DNA of 64,000 nucleotides from an uncultured Paracoccaceae bacterium (GCA_958439195.1 OY288160.1:461420-525419), one strand, 5' to 3'; numbered from the stretch's first letter, positions 42,002-50,619 are shown. The notes: a model not told the origin generated them from the letters alone. Made by a program: numbers and translations.

Positions 42002-43048
42002 ATGGATCAGATCAAGCCGGGTTCAAGAAATCGCGTCACGGTCAAGGACCTTGCGCGTGATCTGGGAATGTCCGTTTCCACCGTGTCGCGTGCATTCTAC
42101 CCCGATGCGGTAATCGCGGTTGAGACGCGCAAGGTGGTGTTGGACCATGCAGCAAAGATCGGTTATCGGCCCAATCCTTTTGCCCAAAGTCTGATCACAA
42201 AGAAAACCAAGATTGCCGGGATGGTGGTTTCCGGCCTTACCAACCCGTTCTATCCCGAGGTCATGACCCGGCTGACAGCCCTGTTGCAGCAGGCCGGGGT
42301 CAATCTGATGTTGGCGGCCGCCGAAGAGCCCGAAAAGATCGACGAGGCAGTCGAACTGCTGCTGACCTATCAGCCCGATCTGATGATCGTATTGGCAACC
42401 AATCTGGACTCGCGCGCGCGCGAGAAATGCGAAGCGGCGGGGGCGCCTGTCATCTTTTTCAACCGTCTGTCAGCCGACGGCCTTGGCTATGGCGTTTCTT
42501 GTGACAACGTCGAAGGCGGACGAATCGCTGCGGATCATCTGATCGACCTTGGGCATCGGGAATTGGCTTATGTTTCCGCATTCCCTGGCGCATCCACCAA
42601 TGTGGAACGGCAACGCGGGTTTTGCGACCGCGCCGTGGAGCGGGGACTTGCTCCGCCGCAAGTGATAGATGCGGGCATCTTTTCCTATGAAGCAGGCTAT
42701 GCCGTAGGACTGCGTCTGAACGATCTACCACGCCGCCCAGAGGGCGTATTGTGCGCCAATGATATTGTCGCGATCGGTTTCATCGAAGCCTTGCAGGAAG
42801 GGCTTGGGATCCACGTTCCCAAAGATGTTTCGGTGATCGGCTATGACGACATCGCCATGGCAGGGTGGCCGTCGCACCGGTTGACCACTGTCGCCCAACC
42901 TTTGGACGAGATGATGGCCGCGACGGTGCTCTTGGCGCGTGAACTTGCCGCCGAGCGACAGATACCGCAACGGATCCTTCGCATTCCGCCAGGTCCGCTG
43001 GTTGAACGAAGTACCGTGCAGGATCGCCGAAAAGGAGAGGGGAAATGA
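42002..43048 (+). CDS. LacI-family transcriptional regulator
   Basis: The 348-aa protein has the LacI headpiece VTVKDLARDLGMSVSTVSRAF (about 12-32), the hinge region YRPNPFAQSL (about 57), and a ligand domain with AGMVVSGLTNPFYPEV (about 76), NRLSADGLGYGVSCDNVEGG (about 157) and SVIGYDDIAMAGWPSHRLTT (about 278). I chose the ATG at 42002. Tandem AACGTT palindromes upstream of the importer and one upstream of otnK/ltnD are its likely operators. Confidence 0.9.
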   Translation: MDQIKPGSRNRVTVKDLARDLGMSVSTVSRAFYPDAVIAVETRKVVLDHAAKIGYRPNPFAQSLITKKTKIAGMVVSGLTNPFYPEVMTRLTALLQQAGVNLMLAAAEEPEKIDEAVELLLTYQPDLMIVLATNLDSRAREKCEAAGAPVIFFNRLSADGLGYGVSCDNVEGGRIAADHLIDLGHRELAYVSAFPGASTNVERQRGFCDRAVERGLAPPQVIDAGIFSYEAGYAVGLRLNDLPRRPEGVLCANDIVAIGFIEALQEGLGIHVPKDVSVIGYDDIAMAGWPSHRLTTVAQPLDEMMAATVLLARELAAERQIPQRILRIPPGPLVERSTVQDRRKGEGK

Positions 43049-43593
43049 CCGAACCCGACCTGTTCACGCGTCTGGCAGCCACGCACAAGCCTGACTGTCT
43101 GTTGTCGCTGGATGGTCCCCTTCCCGAAGCCGTGCCCGACCCCGAAGAGCTTGGCCGCACGCTAGGGTCTGATGCTGTGGCCGCTTATGCAGGGGCTTGT
43201 CGTACGATTTACGAAGACCTGCGCCGCGTGATCGGGCAGCTATCGGGGCTGTTGATCCTTGCGCGGCTGACAAACAAAACAGAAATGGGCGACTTGCCGG
43301 AAATGGCGCAATGCCGCGCCCGTTGGAATGAGGCGGGGCAGAGGCTGGCCGCGCTGTTCCCCCCGGCCGGGTTGCAGCGCCACAAGGCGCAACTGAACGG
43401 GGCGCATGTCTTCAGCGGTCATGTCATCGCTGCCGCACGCGATCTGCGCAGAGGGTCTGACATGGACGCACAGCTTGACCTGATGACGGTGCAGATCAAG
43501 CGCGCCTATGCCCATCTGGAGGCTGCAAGCGCCCCGAAGGCAGGACTGCAGATGGTTGATTTCACACATGCTTGCTGTGCCTGCGCGCATTGA
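43045..43593 (+). CDS. hypothetical protein with Cys/His-rich C terminus
   Basis: The 182-aa protein overlaps the lacI stop (ATGA) and precedes the hydrolase gene by 34 bases. It is predominantly helical, with no recognised family; the last residues are FTHACCACAH, a compact cluster of three cysteines and two histidines that could bind metal. Its place in a catabolic operon suggests an accessory or a small enzyme subunit. Confidence 0.65.
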   Translation: MTEPDLFTRLAATHKPDCLLSLDGPLPEAVPDPEELGRTLGSDAVAAYAGACRTIYEDLRRVIGQLSGLLILARLTNKTEMGDLPEMAQCRARWNEAGQRLAALFPPAGLQRHKAQLNGAHVFSGHVIAAARDLRRGSDMDAQLDLMTVQIKRAYAHLEAASAPKAGLQMVDFTHACCACAH

Positions 43594-43627
43594 CCGCGCA
43601 GGACGAAGAACACGGAGGGAGGATACG

Positions 43628-44515
43628 ATGGCGGACTATTCGATCTGGGTGCTGGAATACTGCTATGTCAGCAAATACCACAAAAGTGGCGTCCTGTATG
43701 GCGCCCATAATCAGGGTTATGTGAAGCTTCCTTACTGCTATGTGGTGATCAAGGGTCGCGATCATGTGGCGATGGTGGATGTCGGCTATAACGACAAGGC
43801 CTATGGCAAGGTGCTGGGCGACCGGTTCGGTGTGGAAAACTGGCGTGATCCGAAGGCGGTTCTGGCCGAGATCGGCCTTTCGCCGGCGGATGTGGATACC
43901 TGTTTCATCAGTCACGCCCATTTTGACCATTTCGGCAACGTGGAGGATTTCCCCAAGGCGAAGTTCTACATCCAGGAACGCGAGATTTCGAAATGGGTCT
44001 GGGCGATGTCGCTGCCAGATCGGATGCGGTGGATGATGGTGGCCGTTGATCCAGGTGACATCGTTCGCGGCGTGGGACTTGCGGCAGAAAAGCGGTTGGT
44101 CACAGTTGACGGTGCGATGGAGGATGTACTTCCCGGCATCGACCTGCATTCGGCACCGGACAGCCACACATGGGGTTCGATGTGGGTGACCGTCCGCAAT
44201 GATGGGCAAAAGCAATCGCAGGACGCATGGGTGTTGGCCGGTGATCTTGTCTACCAGTTCGACAACCTGAAAAGCTCCGGTGCGGTGGTGGACGTCGATA
44301 CGATGTACACCCCGGTTGGCCTGGCCGTTGGCAGCCAGACCAACCTGATTCTTGCGACCGAAGAGATGATGTCGCAGGTCGGTTATGAGGCGCGCCGCGT
44401 GATCCCGATCCATGAGGAGGGCCTGCGAGATGCCTTCCCGTCGCGTATCAGCAAGGATGGCCTGCGTGTCACCGAAATCTGCCTCGCCGATGGCGAGAAC
44501 TCGAAGGTGGCCTGA
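43628..44515 (+). CDS. metallo-beta-lactamase-fold hydrolase (AHL-lactonase-like)
   Basis: The 295-aa protein has the zinc motif SHAHFDHFG (about 97-105), an aspartate in LAGDLVYQFD (about 206) and a late histidine in IPIHEEG (about 260), the layout of lactonase-type MBL enzymes. GGAGGGAGG lies upstream. In an operon with three dehydrogenases, hydrolysis of a sugar lactone made by one of them is more plausible than quorum quenching, but the substrate is not shown by the sequence. Confidence 0.8.
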   Translation: MADYSIWVLEYCYVSKYHKSGVLYGAHNQGYVKLPYCYVVIKGRDHVAMVDVGYNDKAYGKVLGDRFGVENWRDPKAVLAEIGLSPADVDTCFISHAHFDHFGNVEDFPKAKFYIQEREISKWVWAMSLPDRMRWMMVAVDPGDIVRGVGLAAEKRLVTVDGAMEDVLPGIDLHSAPDSHTWGSMWVTVRNDGQKQSQDAWVLAGDLVYQFDNLKSSGAVVDVDTMYTPVGLAVGSQTNLILATEEMMSQVGYEARRVIPIHEEGLRDAFPSRISKDGLRVTEICLADGENSKVA

Positions 44516-45456
44516 TGACCGATCAGCGTCCGGTTGCCATTGTCGGAGCAGGGCTGGTCGGCTCGGGCTGGGCGCTGGTTTTTGCGCGCGCGGGGTATCA
44601 CGTTGCAGTCTATGACCCTTCGCCCGACATTCGGGCGGGGGTTGTGCCATGGGCGCGACAGAGCCTTGCCGAGTTGACCCACGCGGGATTGGTGGATGCG
44701 CCAGATGAGATCGTCGCCCGGATCACCCTGCATGATACATTGCAGGCAGCTTTGGCTGGCGCGTTCTACGTGCAGGAGTCGGTCTATGAAACCGTTGCGG
44801 CCAAGACGGAGGTCAGCCTTGCGATCGACGCGTTGATGGATGCAGATGCGGTGGTGGGGTCGTCATCATCGGGGATACCGGCGTCGAAATTCACCGCAGA
44901 CTGTGCCAATCGCGAACGGTTCCTGATAGCGCACCCCGTCAATCCGCCCCATCTGGTTCCGGTTGTGGAACTGGTTCCCGCACCTTGGACATCGCCCGCA
45001 GCGGTGGATCTGGTGGCCGACCTCATGAAGACGGTGAAACAGGTGCCTGTGCGCCTGACGCGCGAAATTGACGGTTTTGTCCTGAACCGCTTGCAGGGTG
45101 TTCTGCTGAACGAGGCTTGGGCACTCTATGAGGACGGCATCGCCAGCCTTGCGGATATTGACGCCACCATAGCCTATGGTCTTGGTCTGCGCTGGTCCTT
45201 CATGGGGCCGTTCGAGACGATTGACCTGAACGCTCCTGGCGGGATCGAGGATTACGCCACCCGCTTGCGCGGGCTTTACGCCGGAATGGTGCGGACGCCT
45301 CCGCCCGGACCGTGGCCCGATGCGGTGGTAGCAAAGGCCACTGCAGAACGTCGCGCCGCCCTTCCGGTGGATGCGCTGGCCGAACGGCGGGCCTGGCGGG
45401 ACGGTGTTCTGGGGCGGCTTTTAGCCTTCAAGAAATCCAACTGTCTTGCGGATTGA
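44515..45456 (+). CDS. 3-hydroxyacyl-CoA-dehydrogenase-like oxidoreductase (lambda-crystallin / L-gulonate 3-dehydrogenase type)
   Basis: The 313-aa protein has VAIVGAGLVGSGWALVFARAG (residue 7), VQESVYETVAAK (about 85), GSSSSGIPASKF (about 118), the catalytic histidine in AHPVNPPHLVPVVE (about 142) and GFVLNRLQGVLLNEAW (about 185). This subgroup oxidises 3-hydroxy acids such as L-gulonate or carnitine without CoA. The start overlaps the preceding stop. It probably oxidises C3 of a sugar acid in the pathway of this operon. Confidence 0.85.
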   Translation: MTDQRPVAIVGAGLVGSGWALVFARAGYHVAVYDPSPDIRAGVVPWARQSLAELTHAGLVDAPDEIVARITLHDTLQAALAGAFYVQESVYETVAAKTEVSLAIDALMDADAVVGSSSSGIPASKFTADCANRERFLIAHPVNPPHLVPVVELVPAPWTSPAAVDLVADLMKTVKQVPVRLTREIDGFVLNRLQGVLLNEAWALYEDGIASLADIDATIAYGLGLRWSFMGPFETIDLNAPGGIEDYATRLRGLYAGMVRTPPPGPWPDAVVAKATAERRAALPVDALAERRAWRDGVLGRLLAFKKSNCLAD

Positions 45457-45506
45457 TGACAGCGATCCCGCCGGACAAGACCCACAGAGTTTGCAAGGAA
45501 GAGAAA

Positions 45507-46817
45507 ATGACCGTCACCTACCTGAAAAACAGCAAGTCCGACGATGCACGGTCAGAAGATGACGCCGCAGTTCGAGCATCTGTCGAAGCCATTCTCAGTG
45601 ACATCGAAGCCCGTGGAGATGCCGCGGTTCGCGACCTTTCGGAAAAGTTCGATAAATACTCGCCCCCTGCCTTTCGTCTGACAGACGGCGACGTCGAGGC
45701 GTTGATGAATCGTGTCAGCCCACGCGACATGGAAGATATCAAATTCGCCCAGGAGCAGGTTCGCAACTTTGCACGGGCACAGCGCGCATCCATGCGAGAT
45801 ATCGAGATCGAGACGATGCCGGGCGTGATCTTGGGGCATCGCAATATTCCGGTTCAATCGGTGGGTTGTTATGTGCCCGGCGGCAAGTTCCCGATGGTAG
45901 CTTCGGCGCACATGTCTGTGGCCACTGCATCGGTTGCCGGCGTGCCCCGCATCATCGCGGCGACGCCGCCCTTCAAGGGCGAACCAAACCCGGCGGTGAT
46001 TGCTGCCATCAAGCTGGGTGGCGCGCATGAGATCTATGTCATGGGCGGAATTCAGGCCGTGGGCGCGATGGCCATCGGCACCCAGACGATCAAGCCTGTC
46101 GACATGTTGGTCGGTCCGGGCAATGCCTATGTCGCCGAAGCCAAGCGCCAGCTTTATGGCCGTGTCGGGATTGACCTGTTCGCCGGCCCGACAGAGACGA
46201 TGGTGATCGCGGATGACACTGTGGATGCAGAACTCTGTGCAACAGATCTTCTGGGCCAGGCCGAGCACGGCTACAACTCGCCCGCCGTACTCCTGACGAA
46301 CAGTCACAAACTGGCTGTCGCGACGATGGTGGAAATTGACCGCTTGCTGGAAATCCTGCCCACAGCCGACACCGCCCGGAAGAGCTGGCAAGACTATGGT
46401 GAGGTTATCGTCTGCGACACGCATGACGAGATGTTGGCCGTTGCAAACGACATCGCGTCCGAACACGTTCAGGTCATGACCGACAGGGATGACTGGTATC
46501 TGGAACATATGCACAGCTACGGCGCGCTGTTTCTGGGGGCCCGGACCAATGTCGCCAATGGGGACAAGGTGATCGGCACCAATCACACATTGCCTACCAA
46601 GAGGGCCGGGCGCTATACGGGCGGGCTGTGGGTGGGCAAGTTCCTGAAAACCCACAGCTATCAGCGCATTACCACGGACGAGGCGGCGGCGATGATCGGG
46701 GCCTATGGGTCGCGTCTGTGCATGTTGGAAGGTTTTGTCGGCCACGCCGAACAATGCAACATTCGCGTTCGTCGTTATGGCAAGCGCAACGTAGCCTATG
46801 GCACAGCGGCCGAATGA
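45507..46817 (+). CDS. histidinol-dehydrogenase-family alcohol dehydrogenase (HpsN-like)
   Basis: The 436-aa protein keeps the HisD catalytic set: GCYVPGGKFPM (about 118), VGPGNAYVAEAK (about 206), LFAGPTETMVIADD (about 226), the zinc ligands in LLGQAEHG (about 248), the SEHVQVM glutamate-histidine pair (about 321), NGDKVIGTNHTLPT (about 350) and EGFVGHAEQCN (about 410). It lies in no histidine operon. Its N terminus (MTVTYLK) and overall pattern resemble HpsN-type enzymes, which oxidise a terminal alcohol of a C3 diol to a carboxylate in two NAD steps. Here, among sugar-acid enzymes, it may do the same with a sugar substrate. Confidence 0.8.
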   Translation: MTVTYLKNSKSDDARSEDDAAVRASVEAILSDIEARGDAAVRDLSEKFDKYSPPAFRLTDGDVEALMNRVSPRDMEDIKFAQEQVRNFARAQRASMRDIEIETMPGVILGHRNIPVQSVGCYVPGGKFPMVASAHMSVATASVAGVPRIIAATPPFKGEPNPAVIAAIKLGGAHEIYVMGGIQAVGAMAIGTQTIKPVDMLVGPGNAYVAEAKRQLYGRVGIDLFAGPTETMVIADDTVDAELCATDLLGQAEHGYNSPAVLLTNSHKLAVATMVEIDRLLEILPTADTARKSWQDYGEVIVCDTHDEMLAVANDIASEHVQVMTDRDDWYLEHMHSYGALFLGARTNVANGDKVIGTNHTLPTKRAGRYTGGLWVGKFLKTHSYQRITTDEAAAMIGAYGSRLCMLEGFVGHAEQCNIRVRRYGKRNVAYGTAAE

Positions 46818-47575
46818 CAGCCGCCGCCCCCAACTTTAGGCTGGATGGAAAGCGGGCACTCGTCACAGGGGCATCACGGGGTATCGGGCTTGCCATCGCA
46901 CAGGCATATGCAGCGGCAGGTGCCGACGTGACCCTTTGCGCGCGTACCGCAGCCGAAGTTGAACGCGCCGCGGACGAACTGTCGGCTTCAGGTCTGTTGG
47001 CCAGAGCGATGGTCGCCGATGTGACCGACATCGCGGCCTTTGCTGACTTGATTGCGACAGAGCCTGCCTATGATGTTTTCGTCAATAACGCTGGGACCAA
47101 TCGACCAAAGCCTCTGAGGGAGGTCACTGAGGATGACTATGACACAGTCTTGAACCTGAACCTCCGCGCAGCGCTTTTTGCAGCGAAAGCCGTCAGTAGA
47201 GGCATGGTGCTTGAGGGCAGAGGTGGATCAATCATCAACATGTCATCACAAATGGGCCATGTCGGAGCGGCCAATCGCACGCTCTATTGCGCGTCGAAGT
47301 GGGCGATCGAAGGCTTCACCAAGGCTCTGGCTATTGAGCTTGGCCAGCATCACATCCGGGTCAACACGATATGCCCCACCTTCATCGAAACGCCAATGAC
47401 ACAGGGTTACTTTGAAGATACGGCATTTCGCACGGCAGTTCTTTCGAAGATAAAGTTGGGGCGCCTTGGGACGGTCGAAGATGTGACGGGAGGGGCAATA
47501 TTCCTTGCCTCGGACGCATCAAGCCTGATGACGGGGAGCGCCCTCATGCTTGATGGCGGCTGGACCGCAGATTGA
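46814..47575 (+). CDS. short-chain dehydrogenase/reductase
   Basis: The 253-aa SDR overlaps the preceding gene (ATGA). It has VTGASRGIGLAIAQAYAAAG (about 19), VNNAGTNRPKPL (about 87), a serine in INMSSQMG (about 140), YCASKWAIEGF (about 155) and GGAIFLASDAS near the end, the classical gluconate 5-dehydrogenase-like layout. It probably oxidises or reduces a sugar or sugar acid as part of the dehydrogenase set in this operon. Confidence 0.88.
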   Translation: MTAAAPNFRLDGKRALVTGASRGIGLAIAQAYAAAGADVTLCARTAAEVERAADELSASGLLARAMVADVTDIAAFADLIATEPAYDVFVNNAGTNRPKPLREVTEDDYDTVLNLNLRAALFAAKAVSRGMVLEGRGGSIINMSSQMGHVGAANRTLYCASKWAIEGFTKALAIELGQHHIRVNTICPTFIETPMTQGYFEDTAFRTAVLSKIKLGRLGTVEDVTGGAIFLASDASSLMTGSALMLDGGWTAD

Positions 47576-47947
47576 TCATTTCTACGTCGGGCTCGGGCGG
47601 CACACCTTTGCCATCCAGTTTCGCGACACGCCGGTGCGAACGGCGCTCAGGTATCTGCGAGCAAGCGAAAGATTGTCTGTGATCACAACCCAGTTCTACC
47701 GGACGATTGGGACGGGAACCTGCACGTCAATCGAGTTAGCGAAAATCAGGCGTGAGGTATTGACGGCGGCGGACGGCGTTGTGTTGCTGGCCGATAGCTC
47801 CAAGATCTTCAGACGCGCCTTCTGCAACTTCAGGCCCAGTCGAGTACCGCCCCGCACGTCAAAGATGACCACCTTTCATCAGGGGACAGGGCTTACTTGT
47901 GGGACGCCGCTGTAATGCTTGAGATCGTTTATGAGGCCGACGCATGA
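47576..47947 (+). pseudogene. DeoR-family regulator remnant
   Basis: Pieces of a DeoR C-terminal domain are visible: FAIQFRDTPVRTAL, then IRREVLTAADGVVLLADSSK, then, in another frame, VKDDHLSSGDRAYLWDAAVM. The winged-helix domain is absent and at least one frameshift occurs near 47825. The final TGA overlaps the next ATG, so the gene was once coupled to the kinase that follows. Confidence 0.65.
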
Positions 47948-49005
47948 TTTATTCCGGTGGACCCGTCCGCATCGTTGCAGATGATCTGACCGGTGCGCTT
48001 GATGCCGCCGCTCCGTTTGCAAGCTCGGACCATCCGGTTGGACTGGTTCTGGACGCCAAACAACTTCCAGACCGCCTAAACCTGACAATCAGCACTGATA
48101 GCCGCGACAGTTCCCCTGACGAAGCCGCGGCAGCGACCGTCCGCGCTTGCAACGTGCTACGCCAAGCACATCCTGGTATTCCGGCTCTTTGGTTCCACAA
48201 GGTGGACAGTGTTCTTCGTGGTCAACCGTTTGCAGCGACCGCCGCCATGATGAAGCGTCTCGGGTTGGAACGCTGCTTATTTGCTCCCGCGTTCCCAGCG
48301 ATGGGGCGCATAACGCGGGGCGGGCAGCACTTGGTGCTGACTGGGGCTGATTGGCGACCGGTTGCCAAGGCAGACATCATGCAGGGGTTGCGGTCAGCGG
48401 GATTGACACCGGCGAGCGAGGATAGGAGTCTATTTGACCGCACAAACGCCATTGTTGTGGACGCTGAAACTCAAGGTGACCTTGACCGTGCTGCTGCACG
48501 GCACGTTGACCCGCGCATCTTGTGGGTCGGTAGCCGCGCTTTAGCCGAGTCTTTGGTGGGACATGTTTCGCCGGTCCTCTGTCCTCCCTTTGCCATCGTT
48601 CTGGTTGGTACTGCTCACCCTATAACCCGCGCACAGGTTGCGTTCGCCGCAACGCGCTTTGCTATGGCTCCTGTGACGGGACCGATCAAGCCAGCCGCTG
48701 ATGAGTGCGTGCTCATCGACCCTGTAAGCGAGAGCGCGGATCCAGATCTAACGCAGGTGGCGGTCATTCAGGCGGTGCGGCGGATGGATCCTGATGGGTT
48801 CAAAGGACGAAGTCTGTTCGTCACAGGTGGTGAAACGCTGTCGATCGTTCTGAATGCGGCAGAGGCGAGAAGTGTGGATTGTATAGGCGAGGTTGCCCCA
48901 GGATTGCCGATTTCCGCCGTGCGCGGCGGGCGGCTTGATGGCATCATGATTGTTACAAAGTCGGGCGGGTTCGGAACGCCTGACCTACTGATCCGCAACT
49001 GCTGA
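47944..49005 (+). CDS. DUF1537 acid-sugar kinase, DtnK-like
   Basis: The 353-aa protein is a short DUF1537 member: RIVADDLTGALDAAAPFA (about 9), FHKVDSVLRGQPFAATAAMM (about 83), PAFPAMGRITRGGQHLV (about 118) and FVTGGETLSIVLNA (about 298). The VDSVLRG motif, rather than STFDS, marks the D-threonate kinase-like branch. It would phosphorylate D-threonate (or D-erythronate) for PdxA2, whose gene is in the same island. It follows the deoR remnant and ends the catabolic cargo. Confidence 0.82.
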   Translation: MIYSGGPVRIVADDLTGALDAAAPFASSDHPVGLVLDAKQLPDRLNLTISTDSRDSSPDEAAAATVRACNVLRQAHPGIPALWFHKVDSVLRGQPFAATAAMMKRLGLERCLFAPAFPAMGRITRGGQHLVLTGADWRPVAKADIMQGLRSAGLTPASEDRSLFDRTNAIVVDAETQGDLDRAAARHVDPRILWVGSRALAESLVGHVSPVLCPPFAIVLVGTAHPITRAQVAFAATRFAMAPVTGPIKPAADECVLIDPVSESADPDLTQVAVIQAVRRMDPDGFKGRSLFVTGGETLSIVLNAAEARSVDCIGEVAPGLPISAVRGGRLDGIMIVTKSGGFGTPDLLIRNC

Positions 49006-49485
49006 TTTCCGATGTGCGGTAGTTCTGTTGCACAAATCTCGTGAGGGGCTCATTTTGTGAAGCCAGCGTGGTATCTGGAGGGCATCAACAAACCTACGCT
49101 TTCCGCCAACAAGATCATAAATTGACCCGCTTACCAGCAAACGCTGAAGCGCGGTGGCTCGCGGGTGATCTAGTTTGATCCCACCATGACCTAAGAGGTC
49201 GCACCGACGGGCTTAACACCTATCGGATGCAATGAAGCAGCAAAAGGCATCGTGAACGTCGCCGGACAAGTAAGCTGCTCAACGCTGGATGCTCAACGGC
49301 AGGCGAATGCCCGCTTCGCCGAGGCCTCCGTCGTGCAGCGTCTTGCCGAGGAATCGACCGACGCCGCCGAAGATTGGGAACGCAAAGAAGAGCGCGCCCG
49401 GATCAAGGCGGCCGGGCTTGAACCCACCTGACTCGGATTCGCCATGGCACGATCTGGCCCCGCCATCGCGCGAGGCTTTCTTTGG
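49006..49485. other. right-end zone of the island, mostly degenerate
   Basis: A GTG-started frame at 49252-49431 encodes about 59 residues (FAEASVVQRLAEESTDAAED centre) with good codon use and may be a real small gene or the end of a lost one. Near 49021 a TTCTGTTGCACAAATCTCGTGAGG-like end resembles insertion sequence termini, but no transposase is present. Nothing else is recognisable. Confidence 0.4.
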
Positions 49486-49508
49486 CAGTGACAAATCCGG
49501 TGACAAGC
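49486..49508 (+). repeat. right-end copy of the integrase arm repeat
   Basis: The 23-bp word beginning CAGTGACAAATCC here is identical to 9987-10009 next to the integrase. It lies 62 bases inside the right attachment core. Matching arm sites at both ends are expected for a tyrosine-integrase island. Confidence 0.7.
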
Positions 49509-49570
49509 CAAAAGCGAGGCTTAATCAGGCTTTCGCCTGTCTGCCTAACCGCTTGTTTTTCTTGGGATTT

Positions 49571-49616
49571 TTGGCTCCGGCGGTAGGGATCGAACCTACG
49601 ACCAATTGATTAACAG
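49571..49616 (-). repeat. right attachment site within tRNA-Asn
   Basis: This is the second copy of the 46-bp direct repeat. It covers the 3' part of the intact tRNA gene, from just past the CCA end to the anticodon, so integration leaves the tRNA functional. Confidence 0.93.
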
Positions 49617-49646
49617 TCAACTGCTCTACCGCTGAGCTACGCCGGA
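49572..49646 (-). tRNA. tRNA-Asn (GTT)
   Basis: Read on the minus strand, TCCGGCG pairs with CGCCGGA in the acceptor stem and a G discriminator and encoded CCA follow. The D arm reads AGCTCAGCGGTAGAGC, the anticodon loop TGTTAAT gives GTT, and the T arm is GTTCGATCC. The total is 75 bases. It is the integration target of the island to its left. Confidence 0.95.
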
Positions 49647-49716
49647 ACACGTGGGCCGTATAGCAAGGGTGTTTGGGGGCGGCAAGGGGATAACGGCAGA
49701 AAATCATCTGGTAGCG

Positions 49717-50619
49717 TCAGATCAGCTTAAAGTGGCTGTTGTGGGATAGTGTGGGGTTGCCGATGACGCGGTTTTTCTCTTGCAGATCAATAAGGTGGGC
49801 GAGGATGTTTTGCCTTGCTGCAGGAAGGAGCTGGACCGGGATATCGTTGTAGAGGCAGCGCGAAAGGGTATCGGGATCGGCTGGGCCATCGGCAAGCGCG
49901 GCGAGGATTTGCGCTTCGCGGGTGCGGCGGTGCGTGATCAGGGCGCGGATGCGCTCTTGCGGGTTTGTGATGTCTGCGCCGTGTCCAGGCAGGAATTGCG
50001 TCCACCCTGGGTGATCAAGCTGTTCAAGGGCTTCGATATAGGCCCGCATGTCGCCATCGGGCGGGGAGATGACAGAGCTGCTCCATCCCATCACGTGATC
50101 GCCGGAAAACAGCCACGGCCCGATGGCAAAGCACAGATGGCTGCCCAGGTGGCCAGGGGTATGAAGAGCGGTGATCTGCCAATCCGCCCCCTGCACGGTT
50201 TCGGCATGGGCAAGCCGGATGTCAGGGCGGAAGCCGTGATCCAGCCCGTCGCCCCCTGCCGCCCCACCTGCCGCCATGCCGCTTGCGGCAAGGACCTGCA
50301 TGATCGGGGATCGGCCATCGGTTGCGGTGCCGTAGCCCAGAATCGGCGCGCCGGTCGCGGCCGCAAGCGCGGGGGCAAGGGCGGAATGATCGCGGTGGGG
50401 GTGGGTCACGAGGATATGGCTGATCTCTTCACCCGGTTCGAGGGCCGCAAGGATGGCCGCCAGATGGTTGGGGTTGTCGGGGCCGGGATCGATCACGGCG
50501 ACCTGCCCGGAGCCGAGGATATAGGTGTTGGTGCCCTGATGGGTGAGGGGGGATGGGTTGGGGGCAAGACGGCGACGCAGGCGGGGCTGGCTGCCATCGG
50601 CCCGGTCGAACTGTGGCAT
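49717..50619 (-). CDS. metallo-beta-lactamase-fold hydrolase (LACTB2/MBLAC-like)
   Basis: The 300-aa protein has THPHRDHSAL (about 71), HTPGHLGSHLCF (about 153), FSGDHVMGW (about 173) and LPGHGADI (about 207), the five MBL metal motifs, and a C-terminal winged-helix-like extension (ILAHLIDLQEKNRVI). I use the ATG at 50619 rather than the upstream TTG. Homologues are cytoplasmic hydrolases or endoribonucleases of the LACTB2 type. It is divergent from the sensor kinase gene. Confidence 0.85.
   Translation of the reverse strand: MPQFDRADGSQPRLRRRLAPNPSPLTHQGTNTYILGSGQVAVIDPGPDNPNHLAAILAALEPGEEISHILVTHPHRDHSALAPALAAATGAPILGYGTATDGRSPIMQVLAASGMAAGGAAGGDGLDHGFRPDIRLAHAETVQGADWQITALHTPGHLGSHLCFAIGPWLFSGDHVMGWSSSVISPPDGDMRAYIEALEQLDHPGWTQFLPGHGADITNPQERIRALITHRRTREAQILAALADGPADPDTLSRCLYNDIPVQLLPAARQNILAHLIDLQEKNRVIGNPTLSHNSHFKLI

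Larger units (their letters stand above)
9789..49616. mobile_element. integrative genomic island in tRNA-Asn carrying sugar-acid catabolism
   Basis: A perfect 46-bp direct repeat (9789-9834 and 49571-49616) matches the 3' part of the tRNA-Asn gene at the right end. A tyrosine integrase lies 228 bases inside the left repeat, and integrase arm-type repeats flank both cores. Between them are a replication-like module (12.1-15.3 kb) and about 30 kb of sugar and sugar-acid uptake and catabolic genes. No relaxase, type IV coupling protein or conjugation channel is visible, so it looks mobilisable or phage-satellite-like rather than self-transmissible. Several genes in the 17-20 kb zone are broken, which suggests an older insertion. 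Confidence 0.9.

Noticed and set aside
43628..44515. Quorum-quenching AHL lactonase
   Set aside because: The family resemblance is real, but the gene lies inside a sugar-acid operon, and no quorum-sensing genes are near.
45507..46817. Histidine biosynthesis hisD
   Set aside because: No other his genes are near, the operon is catabolic, and the sequence resembles the HpsN-type branch rather than biosynthetic HisD.
49021..49070. Complete insertion sequence at the right end of the island
   Set aside because: The bases resemble an insertion sequence terminus, but there is no second end and no transposase.
9789..49616. Prophage or conjugative element
   Set aside because: No capsid, tail, terminase large subunit, relaxase or type IV secretion genes were found; only a terminase-small-like scrap at 17760.
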